A stretch of DNA of 64,000 bases from Chloroflexi bacterium TSY (GTDB lineage Bacteria > Chloroflexota > Anaerolineae > Caldilineales > Caldilineaceae), in contig JAHBNG010000025.1 of NCBI GenBank assembly GCA_019217005.1, positions 83,395 through 147,394 on the forward strand, read 5' to 3'. Numbering within the stretch: position 1 is the stretch's first letter; every line of letters starts with the position of its first letter. This document shows positions 38,809 to 47,574 of the stretch, in pieces. Under the pieces are notes generated by a model. It did not search any database. It saw nothing but the letters and a program-made list of their open reading frames with translations, and had not been told where the DNA came from. The translations under genes and the position numbers were made by a program.

Positions 38809-40026
38809 TTAAGCGATAGGTTGGCGACGATGGGCTCGTTGCTGCAAATGGAAAGATTCATCATAAGGTTTCTTGTCTTGCCACAATTTCCAAATGATGC
38901 AAATCCAGCGATTAGCGAGAGTGCGATCAGCATGACTCTTTTTGAGACCGCGTTGGCGAGCGGCGGTGTAAAAAGCAGCGGCCCAAGAAGACTCTTTGCG
39001 GGAGCAGCGAGCAAATTGCTGAGTAAAATAACGAAAGTCGTGATCGCAAGCTCTGCGGAAATGAACGGTTCTGACTTTGCCACTTTGTTTGGTGACAGGA
39101 CAGGTTCCCGCCAGAGACTGAAGGCTCATGGGAGAGGGAAAGCGTTTCCTGTCTTCGCCAAACTTGACCAGAAGACTGGGAGCTAAAAGCTGGCCAGCAC
39201 CAGGTAAAGAAGCAAAGATATGCTGATCCGGATGTTGCAGAAAAGTGACTGTAACTGGTCAAGGGTCTCTTGTTCATAGCGCAGTGCAAGCAAAGACATT
39301 CAGCCAGCTGAAGAGCTTCTCGTTGATACGCTGGCACAAATGCAGGAGCTGATGTGGGATAAGTGGCGGTTAACTTATCATAACAAGTGACCCATTTACG
39401 GGTTGCGTATGTCGGTGCTGCTTGAGAAACTCTTGGAAGCCTTCATAGGTGGAGTTGCGCACATGCTCTGGCGTTGGATAGGTCAGAACCAGGTGGCAGG
39501 CAATCCGAGAAGGCCAGTTGCTGAAGACCTCAAGCAGCGCCGGATGGTAACGCAACAGGCAAGCGCGCAGACGGTTGGATAAGGCCACAGTCTCTTTGGT
39601 CCAGTATTGTGTGGCACTGCTGACCACTCGCATCTGCTGGAGTAATTCACTGCCAGGTGACCAAGGATAAAATCGATGGACATCGGTCCGCAACAAATCT
39701 GCTATCACATAGGCATCACTCTTATCATTATGCGCACCACTTTGACTATAGCGCTCCCGACTCTTGTTCACCACATTCGGCGGCACCACATAGACATTCT
39801 TGTACCCGCTCGACCAGAGATAATCAATCAGCAAATTATGCGCTGTTTCCAGTCCCACTGTCACTTCATCATGGCTCGCTCCTGTCTTCTTTCTCATTTC
39901 TTCAATTTGGCGAAATCCCTTCTGGCTATGCTCTATCTGCGCATAGCCCAGCGCTCGTCCTGTCTCATCCAACATCATCACATCATGTTTCTTTTCACTC
40001 CAGTCGATTCCCATTTTCACTTTCAT
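38809..40026 (-). pseudogene. IS110 transposase (DEDD + Tnp_20), frameshifted
   Basis: The N-terminal frame (40026-39370) starts MKVKMGIDWSEKKHDVMMLD with the catalytic GIDWS Asp, GLETAHN Glu and KSDAYVIADLL Asp of the RuvC-like domain. The C-terminal frame ends at 38809 with SLAGTCPVTKQSGKVRTVHF and RTLANRWICIIWKLW of the Tnp_20 domain. The frame is lost near 39370. GGAGAGGAGG precedes the ATG. Confidence 0.85.
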
Positions 40027-40049
40027 CTTGGACCTCCTCTCCCGTATCG

Positions 40050-40259
40050 CCTGAGCTCCTCAACTTTGGACGCTGTTTTCCGTTTTCCTGTTATGGCACT
40101 CGAGGTGCTGCACGCTTTCGACGTTGCACGGCGTCGACCTGGCGGACTGTCCGGGAAGGGCGGTCGCACCGCTCGAAGAGGTTGGTCCTTTTTGCCAGGT
40201 CGAGAGTCCAATAAGTTTCGGCTTTCCTTGCTTTTGCCTTCCTTATTTTATCTCCTTTC
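40050..40259 (-). ncRNA. Candidate IS110 bridge RNA, copy 1
   Basis: The leader between element end and transposase start. Read on the minus strand it contains hairpin GCGGTGCGACCGC (40160-40172), CGACG-loop-CGTCG, GCAC-CTCGA-GTGC (40096-40108) and an outer pair CGACCTGGC / GCCAGGTCG. Copy 2 keeps the same order; one stem pair differs by a compensatory change. The family is known to express a structured bridge RNA from this region. Confidence 0.6.
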
Positions 40260-40335
40260 CTATATTACCTAACAGGAAGAGGTCAGGATGAGTCGTCAAC
40301 GAGCTGTTCTTGACCTCTTCCTATTAGATAATATA

Positions 40336-40523
40336 GGAAAGGAGTTAGAATGAGAGAGACAGAAAGAGAAGCTGTCACTCGGAATCGAACTCCGGCTTGG
40401 TAAAAGGACCGCCCTCTTCCGCGGTGCGACCGCCCTTCCCGGACCGTCCACCGCCGACGCCTAGAACCGTCGCAAGCGTGTAGCATCTCGAATGCCATAA
40501 TAGGAAAACGGAAAAGAGCGTCC
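40336..40523 (+). ncRNA. Candidate IS110 bridge RNA, copy 2
   Basis: Same position and order of stems as copy 1: GCGGTGCGACCGC (40421-40433), CGACG-loop-CGTCG (40455-40472; loop CCTAGAAC versus CCGTGCAA in copy 1), and GCAT-CTCGA-ATGC (40483-40495) where copy 1 has GCAC-CTCGA-GTGC. Stem bases are kept or co-vary while loops change, as expected of target- and donor-recognition loops. Confidence 0.62.
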
Positions 40524-40571
40524 GAAAAAAAATGACCAAAGGCAATCCTCAAGTGAATGAGGAGGTCAAAA

Positions 40572-41782
40572 ATGCAGATATTCATAGGAATAGACTGGAG
40601 TGAAACAAAACATGATGTAATGATAACGGATGAAAACGGTCGTCGAATTAACTACATGACAATAGAACATAGTGTGGATGGCTTTAAGCAACTAGAAAAG
40701 TGGCGAGAAACGATGGATATCGGCCATGAAAAATGTCGAATCGGATTAGAGACAGCACATAATCTGATAATTGACTACTTATGGGATGCTGGGTATACAA
40801 ATCTATATGTCCTCCCACCGAACGTGGTCAAAGCAAGTCGGGCGAGGTACAATCAGAGCGGTGCTCGCACTGATGAAAGTGATGCATATACGATAGCTGA
40901 ACTGGTCAGAACAGATGTTCACCGATTCTATCCTTGGCATCCAGGGAGTGAATTACTCCAGCAAATGCGCATCGTGGTGAGCATGACCGAGTTTTGGCGC
41001 AAAGAAACGGTTGCTGTCTCCAATCGCTTGCGTAGTTGTTTGCTCAGATACCATCCCGCTTTGCTCAATGTCTTTAGTTGGCCATCGCCCATTGCAGCTC
41101 ATCTGATTCTGGCTTATCCGTCGCCGCAAGCAGCAGAAAAGCAACCTATGATGAATTTCAGGTCTTTCTCAAGCAACATAAACATAATCAGCCCTCCAAA
41201 TGGCTCACCTGTTTTGATGCCTTGACCACACAACATCCCCGTTCAGCTCCGGTGTTGCCCAAGCTTGTCAAGTTCAAGCCCAGCAACTTGCCCGACTCTT
41301 GCTCCATACCCTCAACTCCAAGCAAGCAACACTCCAACAGTTGAACTCTCTTTTCTGCAACACGAGGATCACCCCATTTTGCTTCCTGCCGGGCGCAGGA
41401 GAGCTCTTGGCCTCTTTGCTGGTCAAATTTGGCGAAGATCGCCGCCGCTTCCCCCATTCCAGCATGGTCCAGACTTTAGCTGGCACGGCTCCCGTTACCA
41501 ACCAAAGTGGCAAAGTCCACTTGGTCCACTTTCGCCGCTCTTGTGATAAAGAGTTTCGTTACTTTTCTCAGCAACTGGCTCGTTCTTCGCGCCAGCAATC
41601 TCGCTGGGGCTTCGGCTTACTTTACACAAGCTCGTCAAAAGGGCCACTCGGTCAGTCGCTCTTATCGGGCTTTAGCCAACCGCTGGCTGGCCATTCTTTG
41701 GAAAATGTGGCAAGACCGAACCACCTATGACGAATCTTTCCACATTCGTCAACGAACTATCCGTCGTCGACCACAAGCTTAG
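40572..41782 (+). pseudogene. IS110 transposase copy 2, frameshifted
   Basis: Starts MQIFIGIDWSETKHDVMITD behind GAGGAGG. GLETAHNLIIDYLW and DESDAYTIAELVRTDVHRFY give the DEDD residues. The frame breaks after about residue 200 (41150-41225) and again near 41640; the C-terminal SSMVQTLAGTAPVTNQSGKV and RYRALANRWLAILWKMWQ-type text is present. About 65% identical to copy 1 by eye, so this is not a recent duplicate. Confidence 0.85.
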
Positions 41783-41810
41783 TTTTTCTGCTTTCTTTTT
41801 TTTCAGCTAC

Positions 41811-41900
41811 GGCAAAAGTCGGGTACAAAAAATGACCATAAGGGGTGAAATCCTAGAGCAGCCCTCTGTTTGCATGAAAAATTTGTACCCGACTTTTGCT
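41811..41900. mobile_element. 90-bp inverted-repeat element in IS110 copy 2
   Basis: Arms GCAAAAGTCGGGTACAAA / TTTGTACCCGACTTTTGC, flanked by a 5-bp duplication GCTAC (41806-41810, 41901-41905). Non-coding MITE-like insertion. Confidence 0.75.
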
Positions 41901-42062
41901 GCTACTGTTTTTTTCTTGATTGCCTTTGATTTCTCTCTTATGTCTACTTGCTACCAGCTCAATACCCAAGTTTACATAAAGTCGGAATTGTTGATTTTTT
42001 CCGACTCTTTTCAACGCGCCTATTTGGTATCTCTCTTACTGACTAAGCGTGTCCGGGAAGTT

Positions 42063-42494
42063 CATGGCACTTCTTTGTCAACCCTCTGCGATCCTGAAGA
42101 GCCACAAATAGAATTTATACGACGCGAAGAAGGCGTTCACTAACACCGACCGTTAGCACTAGAGAATGCTGTGCCGTGCATGGCGACCCCACCTTTGTAC
42201 GGGTTTGTCTATTCGTGTATCTCCGTGAGATTTTTGGTGCGGTTCTGCTGCGCTGCAGAGATCTTCAAACTGGGGAGAGGATTTCGTGTGAAAGAGAGTT
42301 GACCGGGGAGATGATTTTGAGGTCAAGACCTAGATTTCCCAGAATTTTTATCGAAAAATCTAATGTTCCGTCCATGCTAAATAGTCAGGTTGGTGGGCCG
42401 AGACGGAACCTAAATGCATCGGCAAGCAGTCGTGAGACTACCCGTGAATTTAGGGTTGCCGATGCACTAGGTCTTCATCGTGCGCTCAATTAAA
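42063..42494. other. Gene-free stretch with one hairpin
   Basis: No supportable gene. A hairpin TGCATCGGCAA / TTGCCGATGCA spans 42415-42466. Short frames here have no family character. Confidence 0.5.
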
Positions 42495-42713
42495 TCAATC
42501 TGTCGATACAGATGCAATCAAAGGTGCAGATTCTTTTTGGTAGTTTTTCTGATACATACACCCGTCGCCATCTCCGTGTAAAGTCGTGAATTGAAACTGA
42601 GTGGGGGCTGTCTTGGCAATAACAGGAGCAGGAGAAACGCTACCTGTAATGGCTAATCCAGCGAGGAAGAGAAAAACAACTAAGAGCAATCGCGCGGTCA
42701 ATAGACGTATCAT
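42495..42713 (-). CDS. Small secreted protein, hypothetical
   Basis: 72 aa. GGAGGA lies five bases before the ATG. A signal peptide (MIRLLTARLLLVVFLFLAGL, ending about residue 34) leads to a mature peptide of some 40 residues (TAPTQFQFTTLHGDGDGCMY...) with a single Cys. No family recognised. Repeats R1c and R3c lie just upstream, so regulation through a leader hairpin is possible. Confidence 0.6.
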   Translation of the reverse strand: MIRLLTARLLLVVFLFLAGLAITGSVSPAPVIAKTAPTQFQFTTLHGDGDGCMYQKNYQKESAPLIASVSTD

Positions 42714-42738
42714 AGATTCCTCCGTTTTCTATATATCG

Positions 42739-42801
42739 AGTGTATACCACAGAGTATGTAAAGGAACACTTCTCAGTCAGAGAACCGCTGCATTTACACA
42801 C
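42739..42801. repeat. Palindromic repeat family R1 (copy c, right end lost)
   Basis: AGTGTATACCACAGAGTATG, centre CTCAGTCAGAGAACCGC, then CATTTACACAC; the expected TTGGGACACACT end is replaced by repeat R3c. Confidence 0.7.
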
Positions 42802-42802
42802 A

Positions 42803-42887
42803 TATCCGAAAAGAACGATCTGTTCTCTATATGTTTGCTCAGAATTACCCTGTGCGGTACATGTAGATTCGCAAACGCTTTTCGGAT
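42803..42887. repeat. Hairpin repeat family R3 (copy c)
   Basis: ATCCGAAAAG / CTTTTCGGAT arms; interior unlike copies a and b. It interrupts R1c. Confidence 0.55.
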
Positions 42888-42967
42888 GTTTGATAAACAA
42901 GTCGAACAACTCACTAACATTGTAACATAGACTGATTTAAGACAAAAGCTGAGAAATCGCTGGAACT

Positions 42968-43128
42968 AGGGCAATCGCGTACTTTGTTGCCAAGGACTGG
43001 TCAAGCGTCCGTTGTGCAAAAAAGGTGGCAAATGCAGTGCACTTTAGTGTACTTCTGTTGTCAGACGTCGGTATTAACCGATGGCGGTCGCCGAATAGAG
43101 CGACTTTTTTAAGGTACGCGATTGCCCT
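42968..43128. repeat. Repeat family R5 (copy b)
   Basis: Perfect ends AGGGCAATCGCGTAC / GTACGCGATTGCCCT. The interior matches 22563-22737 in inverse orientation (AACCGATGGCGGTCGCCGAA). Confidence 0.75.
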
Positions 43129-43154
43129 ATCGCTGGAACTCCTCTCGTCTTGCA

Positions 43155-43511
43155 TTATACCTCCACCCAAACCGGTTCGGGGGCCAACTCGTCTGTTGGG
43201 AGTGAGCCAGGATCGGGTCGCCCAGTGTCGGCCAAACGGCTAATTGCGCGGACACTCATATCTTGGTGACATTCAATTTGACAGGAGAGTCGAACACCTT
43301 CGAGCTGTCGCTCTGCTAGCTTCTCTTTCTCGGCTTTCGTCATCTTATTCGGCTCGCCATCAATAAATTCAACGCGACAAGTCGTACATTTAGCATTGCC
43401 ACCACAGGCATGCATTTGGTCGACTCCGGCCTCGTCGACAAGTGCCAGAACCAATCGTTTACCGGCCGGAACATCGAACGTTCCAAATTCTTCTACGGTT
43501 AATTTGGGCAT
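43155..43511 (-). CDS. 2Fe-2S (plant-type) ferredoxin
   Basis: 118 aa from ATG 43511 with GGAG upstream. Cluster ligands are HACGGNAKCTTC (three Cys) and LSCQIEC (fourth). The fold matches adrenodoxin/plant-type ferredoxins, preceded by the short beta-grasp start MPKLTVEEFGTFDVPAGKRL. A soluble one-electron carrier. The C-terminal 30 residues (RPDPGSLPTDELAPEP) are a Pro-rich tail. It diverges from msrP; whether it supplies electrons to a neighbour is not shown, since MsrQ normally receives them from the quinone pool or a flavin reductase. Confidence 0.9.
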   Translation of the reverse strand: MPKLTVEEFGTFDVPAGKRLVLALVDEAGVDQMHACGGNAKCTTCRVEFIDGEPNKMTKAEKEKLAERQLEGVRLSCQIECHQDMSVRAISRLADTGRPDPGSLPTDELAPEPVWVEV

Positions 43512-43794
43512 AAAATACTCCTTTCTTAATTGGAGATTGATTGTTAAACTTAAACAGAGATTCAGTTGATCCGAATTTCCACGGAACGGGCATACTGATA
43601 TGCCAGCCGCCATCGACAGAGCCGTAGGCTCATAATTAATATATTTTGGAGATACTGAGATTATCTTCTTGGCATAGGAATACTGTCAAATGTGGAGTTT
43701 GATTGATTGTATTTTACTTGTATTTCACTTAATGCTCTTGTAGGATCTTGTTCATGGGGAATTTAGAATTTATGATTAATATCGAACATAATAT

Positions 43795-43930
43795 AGATAG
43801 CCTTTCAGAAAAAGATTTTCCTGTCGTTGATGGCATTTCAGCCAGTCAGCTACTCAGCTCTCTGGCTGACCGGCTGAAATGCTGACAAGCTACTGTTGTG
43901 CGTGGAAAAACATTCTCTGAACATCTAGAG
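43795..43930. repeat. Repeat family R6 (copy a)
   Basis: About 136 bp. GATGGCATTTCAGCCAGTCAGC and GCTGACCGGCTGAAATGC form a strong central hairpin; the outside reads AGCCTTTCAGAAAAAGATTT. Copies at 59761-59901 (inverted) and 63942-64000 (cut by the window end). Confidence 0.75.
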
Positions 43931-43986
43931 TAACAAAACAGATCAAGCAACACAGTTGTAGTTGTAAAGTGCCGAGGGGGGCTAGC

Positions 43987-45006
43987 ATGAATAAAATTCG
44001 TTCTTCCGAAATTACACCAGAACATATTTACTTAAATCGACGCAAATTTATGGTTGGAGCTGGTTTGGCTGTAGGTGCCGCAACGGTGGCGGCTTGTGCA
44101 GGGATCAACCCAATTTCTCGCAGTGGTTCGTCTGCCCCAGCAGCATCGGGTGACCAAGCCGTGGCCCAAGCAACACTCGATATCGAACTACCCAACGCAT
44201 TGAATTACGCAGAGCCATTTGCCAGTTCAGATACAGACGAATTGGGCGATCCACTCAACAACTTTGAGCAGATCACCAACCACAACAATTATTATGAGTT
44301 CACAACCGACAAGGCACGTGTGAACCCACTGTCGCAAGGGTTCGACCCGTACCCTTGGACAGTTGAAGTTGGCGGTTTAGTCAACAATCCAAAAACGTTT
44401 GCGATTGAAGATCTGATTACCATGTACAATCAGGAAGAGCGCATCTATCGCCTGCGCTGCGTTGAAGCTTGGTCAATGGTGATTCCCTGGGTGGGATTTT
44501 CTCTAGCAGATCTACTAAAAGAGGTCGATCCCAAATCGGAAGCAAAGTATGTTTATTTTGAATCTGTTTTGCGACCGGAGCAGATGCCGGGCCAAACCAG
44601 TCGTTGGATCAATTGGCCATACAAAGAAGGTTTGCGATTAGATGAAGCCATGCATCCGCTGACGCTTATGTCAACGGGCATGTATGGCAAACTTCTAACC
44701 AATCCCAACGGTGCTCCACTCCGATTGGTCGTACCCTGGAAATATGGGTTCAAGAGCATCAAAGGCATTGTCAAGATCGAATTGACCGATACCATGCCAA
44801 CCTCGACCTGGATGGAGCAGGCACCCAACGAGTATGGCTTCTATGCGAACGTCAACCCAGAAGTGAACCACCCACGCTGGTCGCAGGCTACGGAACGTCG
44901 TGTTGGTGCAGGGTTAAGTGGTCGTCGTGAAACATTGATGTTCAACGGATATGGCGAAGAAGTTGCCAGCCTTTACGATGGGCTGGATCTGCGAGCTAAC
45001 TATTAG
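43987..45006 (+). CDS. msrP: Protein-methionine-sulfoxide reductase catalytic subunit MsrP (YedY-like)
   Basis: 339 aa from ATG 43987. The signal carries NRRKFMVGAGLAVGAATVAA, a twin-arginine type leader with a possible lipobox AAC. The molybdopterin domain is unmistakable: LRCVEAWSMVIPWVGFSLAD holds the Mo-ligand Cys, with YVYFESVLRPEQMPGQ and PLRLVVPWKYGFKSIKGIVK following. It reduces oxidised methionines in exported proteins. It is followed by msrQ after a 160-bp gap that contains a degraded R8 repeat. GAGGGGGG precedes the start. Confidence 0.95.
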   Translation: MNKIRSSEITPEHIYLNRRKFMVGAGLAVGAATVAACAGINPISRSGSSAPAASGDQAVAQATLDIELPNALNYAEPFASSDTDELGDPLNNFEQITNHNNYYEFTTDKARVNPLSQGFDPYPWTVEVGGLVNNPKTFAIEDLITMYNQEERIYRLRCVEAWSMVIPWVGFSLADLLKEVDPKSEAKYVYFESVLRPEQMPGQTSRWINWPYKEGLRLDEAMHPLTLMSTGMYGKLLTNPNGAPLRLVVPWKYGFKSIKGIVKIELTDTMPTSTWMEQAPNEYGFYANVNPEVNHPRWSQATERRVGAGLSGRRETLMFNGYGEEVASLYDGLDLRANY

Positions 45007-45051
45007 GGTTCTTCAGAAATTCAGGGGAGCGATAGGTTTGGTAACGATGAG

Positions 45052-45120
45052 CGCCGGTTGAGTGGTGTAGCCGTGTCGCTTGTATTGAGTAGCTTACGTA
45101 TCGAAGTGAAACCAACAGCG
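45052..45120. repeat. Degraded R8 repeat between msrP and msrQ
   Basis: GCGCCGGTTGAGTGGTGTAG ... GTATCGAAGTGAAACCAAC resembles the left half of 25501-25588. Confidence 0.5.
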
Positions 45121-45166
45121 GGTCTACGCCCTGAGATTCGGTTGATCCATTTTGGGTAGAGTTGTG

Positions 45167-45829
45167 ATGATTATGAATACAACAGCGCAATATGTAAAAA
45201 AGCATTGGTTTTGGATCGTTGTAAATTTGCTGGCGCTCATTCCTCTGATGCGCGTAATTCGAGGCCTGGCGTTTGGAGATTTTATCGATCCGATTGGAGA
45301 AATTACAGACATTACTGGTTACGCCGCTCTTGTCTTGCTGGTGCTTTCTTTGGCGGCAACACCAATCGTGACGGTTACAGGGTTTCGCAAAGCAGCCACA
45401 GTGCGTAAATCCCTCGGACTTCAGGGATTCATGTATGTCTCCCTGCACCTGCTCGTCTTTATCGGTTTAGATTATGGTTTTAGCCTCGACTTGATTTTAG
45501 GCGATGCCCTTCTCAGTAAACGATATGTGATTGTAGGATTTGTCACCTTTCTACTTCTGCTGCCCCTAGCCATTACATCCACAAAGGGATGGATGAAACG
45601 ACTCGGGAAGAACTGGAAACGTCTGCATCGATTGGTCTATCTGGCGGTTCCATTGGCTGTGCTTCACTATGTATGGGTAGAAAAAGTACCAGTTGAGCCT
45701 GCTATTTGGGGGATCGTCGTCACGCTCTTGCTAATTGCTCGCATTCCATCCATCCGCAGGCGTCTCAACGACTTGCGTCGAAAGCTAGATGGGAGTCGAG
45801 CTTCGAAGCTTCGTACAAGCACCACGTGA
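45167..45829 (+). CDS. msrQ: MsrQ-like heme-binding membrane subunit (YedZ family)
   Basis: 220 aa (start 45167 preferred; 45152 and 45173 are in frame). Six membrane segments form a ferric-reductase-like domain: WFWIVVNLLALIPLMRVI, DITGYAALVLLVLSLAATPI, the heme-ligand His of GFMYVSLHLLVFIGLDYGF, and NWKRLHRLVYLAVPLAVLHY with two more His. It passes electrons from the membrane to MsrP. A basic C-terminal tail (RRRLNDLRRKLDGSRASK) follows. Order msrP-msrQ is the standard one. Confidence 0.92.
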   Translation: MIMNTTAQYVKKHWFWIVVNLLALIPLMRVIRGLAFGDFIDPIGEITDITGYAALVLLVLSLAATPIVTVTGFRKAATVRKSLGLQGFMYVSLHLLVFIGLDYGFSLDLILGDALLSKRYVIVGFVTFLLLLPLAITSTKGWMKRLGKNWKRLHRLVYLAVPLAVLHYVWVEKVPVEPAIWGIVVTLLLIARIPSIRRRLNDLRRKLDGSRASKLRTSTT

Positions 45830-45872
45830 AAGTCTAGCGAATTGTCAATCAACCATTGAAAATTGACTATCA

Positions 45873-45930
45873 GTATACCGCAATCGTTAGATTCTTCACT
45901 TCGTTCGAGAATAACACGATTGCGGTATAC
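45873..45930. repeat. 14-bp perfect inverted repeat, 58 bp overall
   Basis: GTATACCGCAATCG / CGATTGCGGTATAC around a CTTCACTTCGTTCGAGAA loop. It lies in the convergent gap between msrQ and plsC. Confidence 0.7.
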
Positions 45931-46070
45931 TAACTATTGAGCACGAAGGGTCTTGGCATCTCATTCGTACCATTGAAAATTGAGGCGCTTGCAGCGCGGC
46001 ACCAGTGAGCGTGATTTGACACAACATCGACAAAAAACGTCAAGTTCTATAAGAGATCTGAAGTTTTTTG

Positions 46071-46123
46071 AGCATCATAGAGTAACGCTTTTTACTCCTA
46101 TAAAAGTGTAACTCTATGATGCT
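46071..46123. terminator. Hairpin at the 3' end of the acyltransferase gene
   Basis: 13-bp stem AGCATCATAGAGT / ACTCTATGATGCT, four bases from the plsC stop and followed on the plus strand by TTTTC. Probable terminator of one of the convergent transcripts; it could also be a decayed palindrome. Confidence 0.5.
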
Positions 46124-46126
46124 TTT

Positions 46127-46984
46127 CTATTTGGAAGCTTGCGTTATTTTCCTATCTACAGACGAATGAATTCGTGATTCTTCAACTTGGCCATTTGCAG
46201 ATGAATGAATGGTCGACTCGTTGAGCGCTTTCTCAAACCCCAGTGCCTTTGAGAGGGCTTTTTGCATTACTGGGGCCAGCACATCTGGAATATCATTGCG
46301 TGTAGGCTGCACCGTCTCTAGCGGTATCACCTCTACTTGAAACGGTCCGGGAAAACGAGCGAGTCGCCAAAAGGCCGACACCAACATCTCGCCGCTCCCT
46401 CCATACCAGACCGCCAGATCGGGTCTGCTATAGCGAATGGCGCAGGGCAAAAACGGAATCTCTTTTTCCACGGCAATCGCAAATGCACCGTAGCGAAATG
46501 GATTGAGCTGATCGCCAGGACCGAGCCGGCCCTCTGGAAAGAGAACGAGTGGTGGATATGGCCTTTGGGCAAGAGCACTCGCAATCTGAGTCCGTGCTTT
46601 GTCGCGTGATTCCCGATCTTCACGCTTAACATAGACCGTATCGAGCGACGAGGCTAATGCGCCAACCCCTGGTTTCGTCTGCACCTCAATTGCTGCCAGA
46701 AAACGAACAGGCGTCATGCTAAAAAGAATAATCGGTTCCAAATACGAGACATGGTTGGCAAAAATCAAGCCACTGTGCTGAGAAAGCCGTTCCGGCTTTC
46801 GACAATAGATATGAATATTGCAGATCCGATTAAAGAGACGTGTCATGATCACAACAACCCAGATGGGAAGTCGACAACCACGAAACCGCAAAGGAAAGAG
46901 ATTTGTTAGAAGGACGATGAGCAAGCCGCCGATGATAACGGCTAGTACGAGGAGCGTACGTACGATTCCAAGCAGAATTGTCAT
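46127..46984 (-). CDS. plsC: 1-acyl-sn-glycerol-3-phosphate acyltransferase family (PlsC-like)
   Basis: About 285 aa. An N-terminal membrane segment (LLGIVRTLLVLAVIIGGLLI) precedes the acyltransferase domain. Motif 1 is NHVSYLEP, with Glu in place of the usual Asp of NHx4D; motif III is LVLFPEGRLGPGD; and VYVKREDRESRDKARTQI is motif II. It would transfer an acyl chain to lysophosphatidate or a related lipid at the inner membrane. The Ser/His-rich C-terminal tail is extra. Start is uncertain (ATG 46984, or GTG 46999). Confidence 0.87.
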   Translation of the reverse strand: MTILLGIVRTLLVLAVIIGGLLIVLLTNLFPLRFRGCRLPIWVVVIMTRLFNRICNIHIYCRKPERLSQHSGLIFANHVSYLEPIILFSMTPVRFLAAIEVQTKPGVGALASSLDTVYVKREDRESRDKARTQIASALAQRPYPPLVLFPEGRLGPGDQLNPFRYGAFAIAVEKEIPFLPCAIRYSRPDLAVWYGGSGEMLVSAFWRLARFPGPFQVEVIPLETVQPTRNDIPDVLAPVMQKALSKALGFEKALNESTIHSSANGQVEESRIHSSVDRKITQASK

Positions 46985-47029
46985 AAGACTAAGGTTCACT
47001 TACGGATTTGCCAAAGAATAATTTCGATT

Positions 47030-47109
47030 GGCTCATCAGACGAAAGTGTGCAATTCACTGATCATACGACAGTTTGAGCGCATATTGGCACACTTTTCAT
47101 GGATGAGCC
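47030..47109. repeat. Repeat family R4 (copy c, 80 bp)
   Basis: GGCTCATCAGACGAAAGTGT ... GGATGAGCC, an internally shortened relative of copies a and b. The 47110-47307 stretch beyond it shows nothing. Confidence 0.65.
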
Positions 47110-47574
47110 TTTCAATTTTCGATATGCACAAGCAGTCAAATTGCCTGCCTGTACAATTCTATCTGCTGAACGAAAACATATTCTATCGAGAAAGGAGGGA
47201 AAGTAGCAAAAAGAGAGTGGATAGTGGAACCACTGGCATTCGCCCTATATTTTGCCACACACTCATAAAAGCCTTATACTGATCATTTGGGAATATTATA
47301 TTTATTACTCGATAGTTGTGAAATGAAGGTTTTCCAATTTTGACAAAAGAGACAAAAGTCATCTCAATAGATTGCATCAAGAAAAAAGTGCAGAAAAGGA
47401 GCCATCAAGATGCAATTGCCGATAGTAAATGTAGCGCCACTGGTCAAGGAGCATAGCGAAACCTTTCGTTCAGTATTTGCCAATCGTAAACAGTTTCGCC
47501 ACTTTGAAAACTATCTGACGGGTCTGATGGTCTTGGACAACAAAAGCATGGCAAATATTGCCCGTTGCATTCTA

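Larger units (their letters stand above)
38655..40285 (-). mobile_element. IS110-family element, copy 1
   Basis: The minus-strand element has a left end TGACCTCTTCCTGTTAGGTA near 40285, a long non-coding leader, a DEDD transposase and a right end near 38655 (AAGCGTGTCCGGGAAGTT) shared with copy 2. As usual for IS110 there are no terminal inverted repeats or target duplication. Boundaries come from where the two copies stop matching and are approximate. Confidence 0.85.
40311..42062 (+). mobile_element. IS110-family element, copy 2 (head-to-head with copy 1)
   Basis: Left end TGACCTCTTCCTATTAGATA at 40311, right end AAGCGTGTCCGGGAAGTT at 42062. About 25 bp separate it from the left end of copy 1, so the junction 40255-40340 is a long inverted repeat. 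It carries a 90-bp palindromic insertion (41811-41900) behind the transposase. Confidence 0.85.

Noticed and set aside
39657..40272. Two plus-strand frames of 185 and 198 codons
   Set aside because: They are antisense to the IS110 transposase and its leader and have no protein-family character.
43155..45829. Ferredoxin as electron donor for MsrPQ
   Set aside because: The genes are divergent and MsrQ has known other donors; adjacency alone does not support it.
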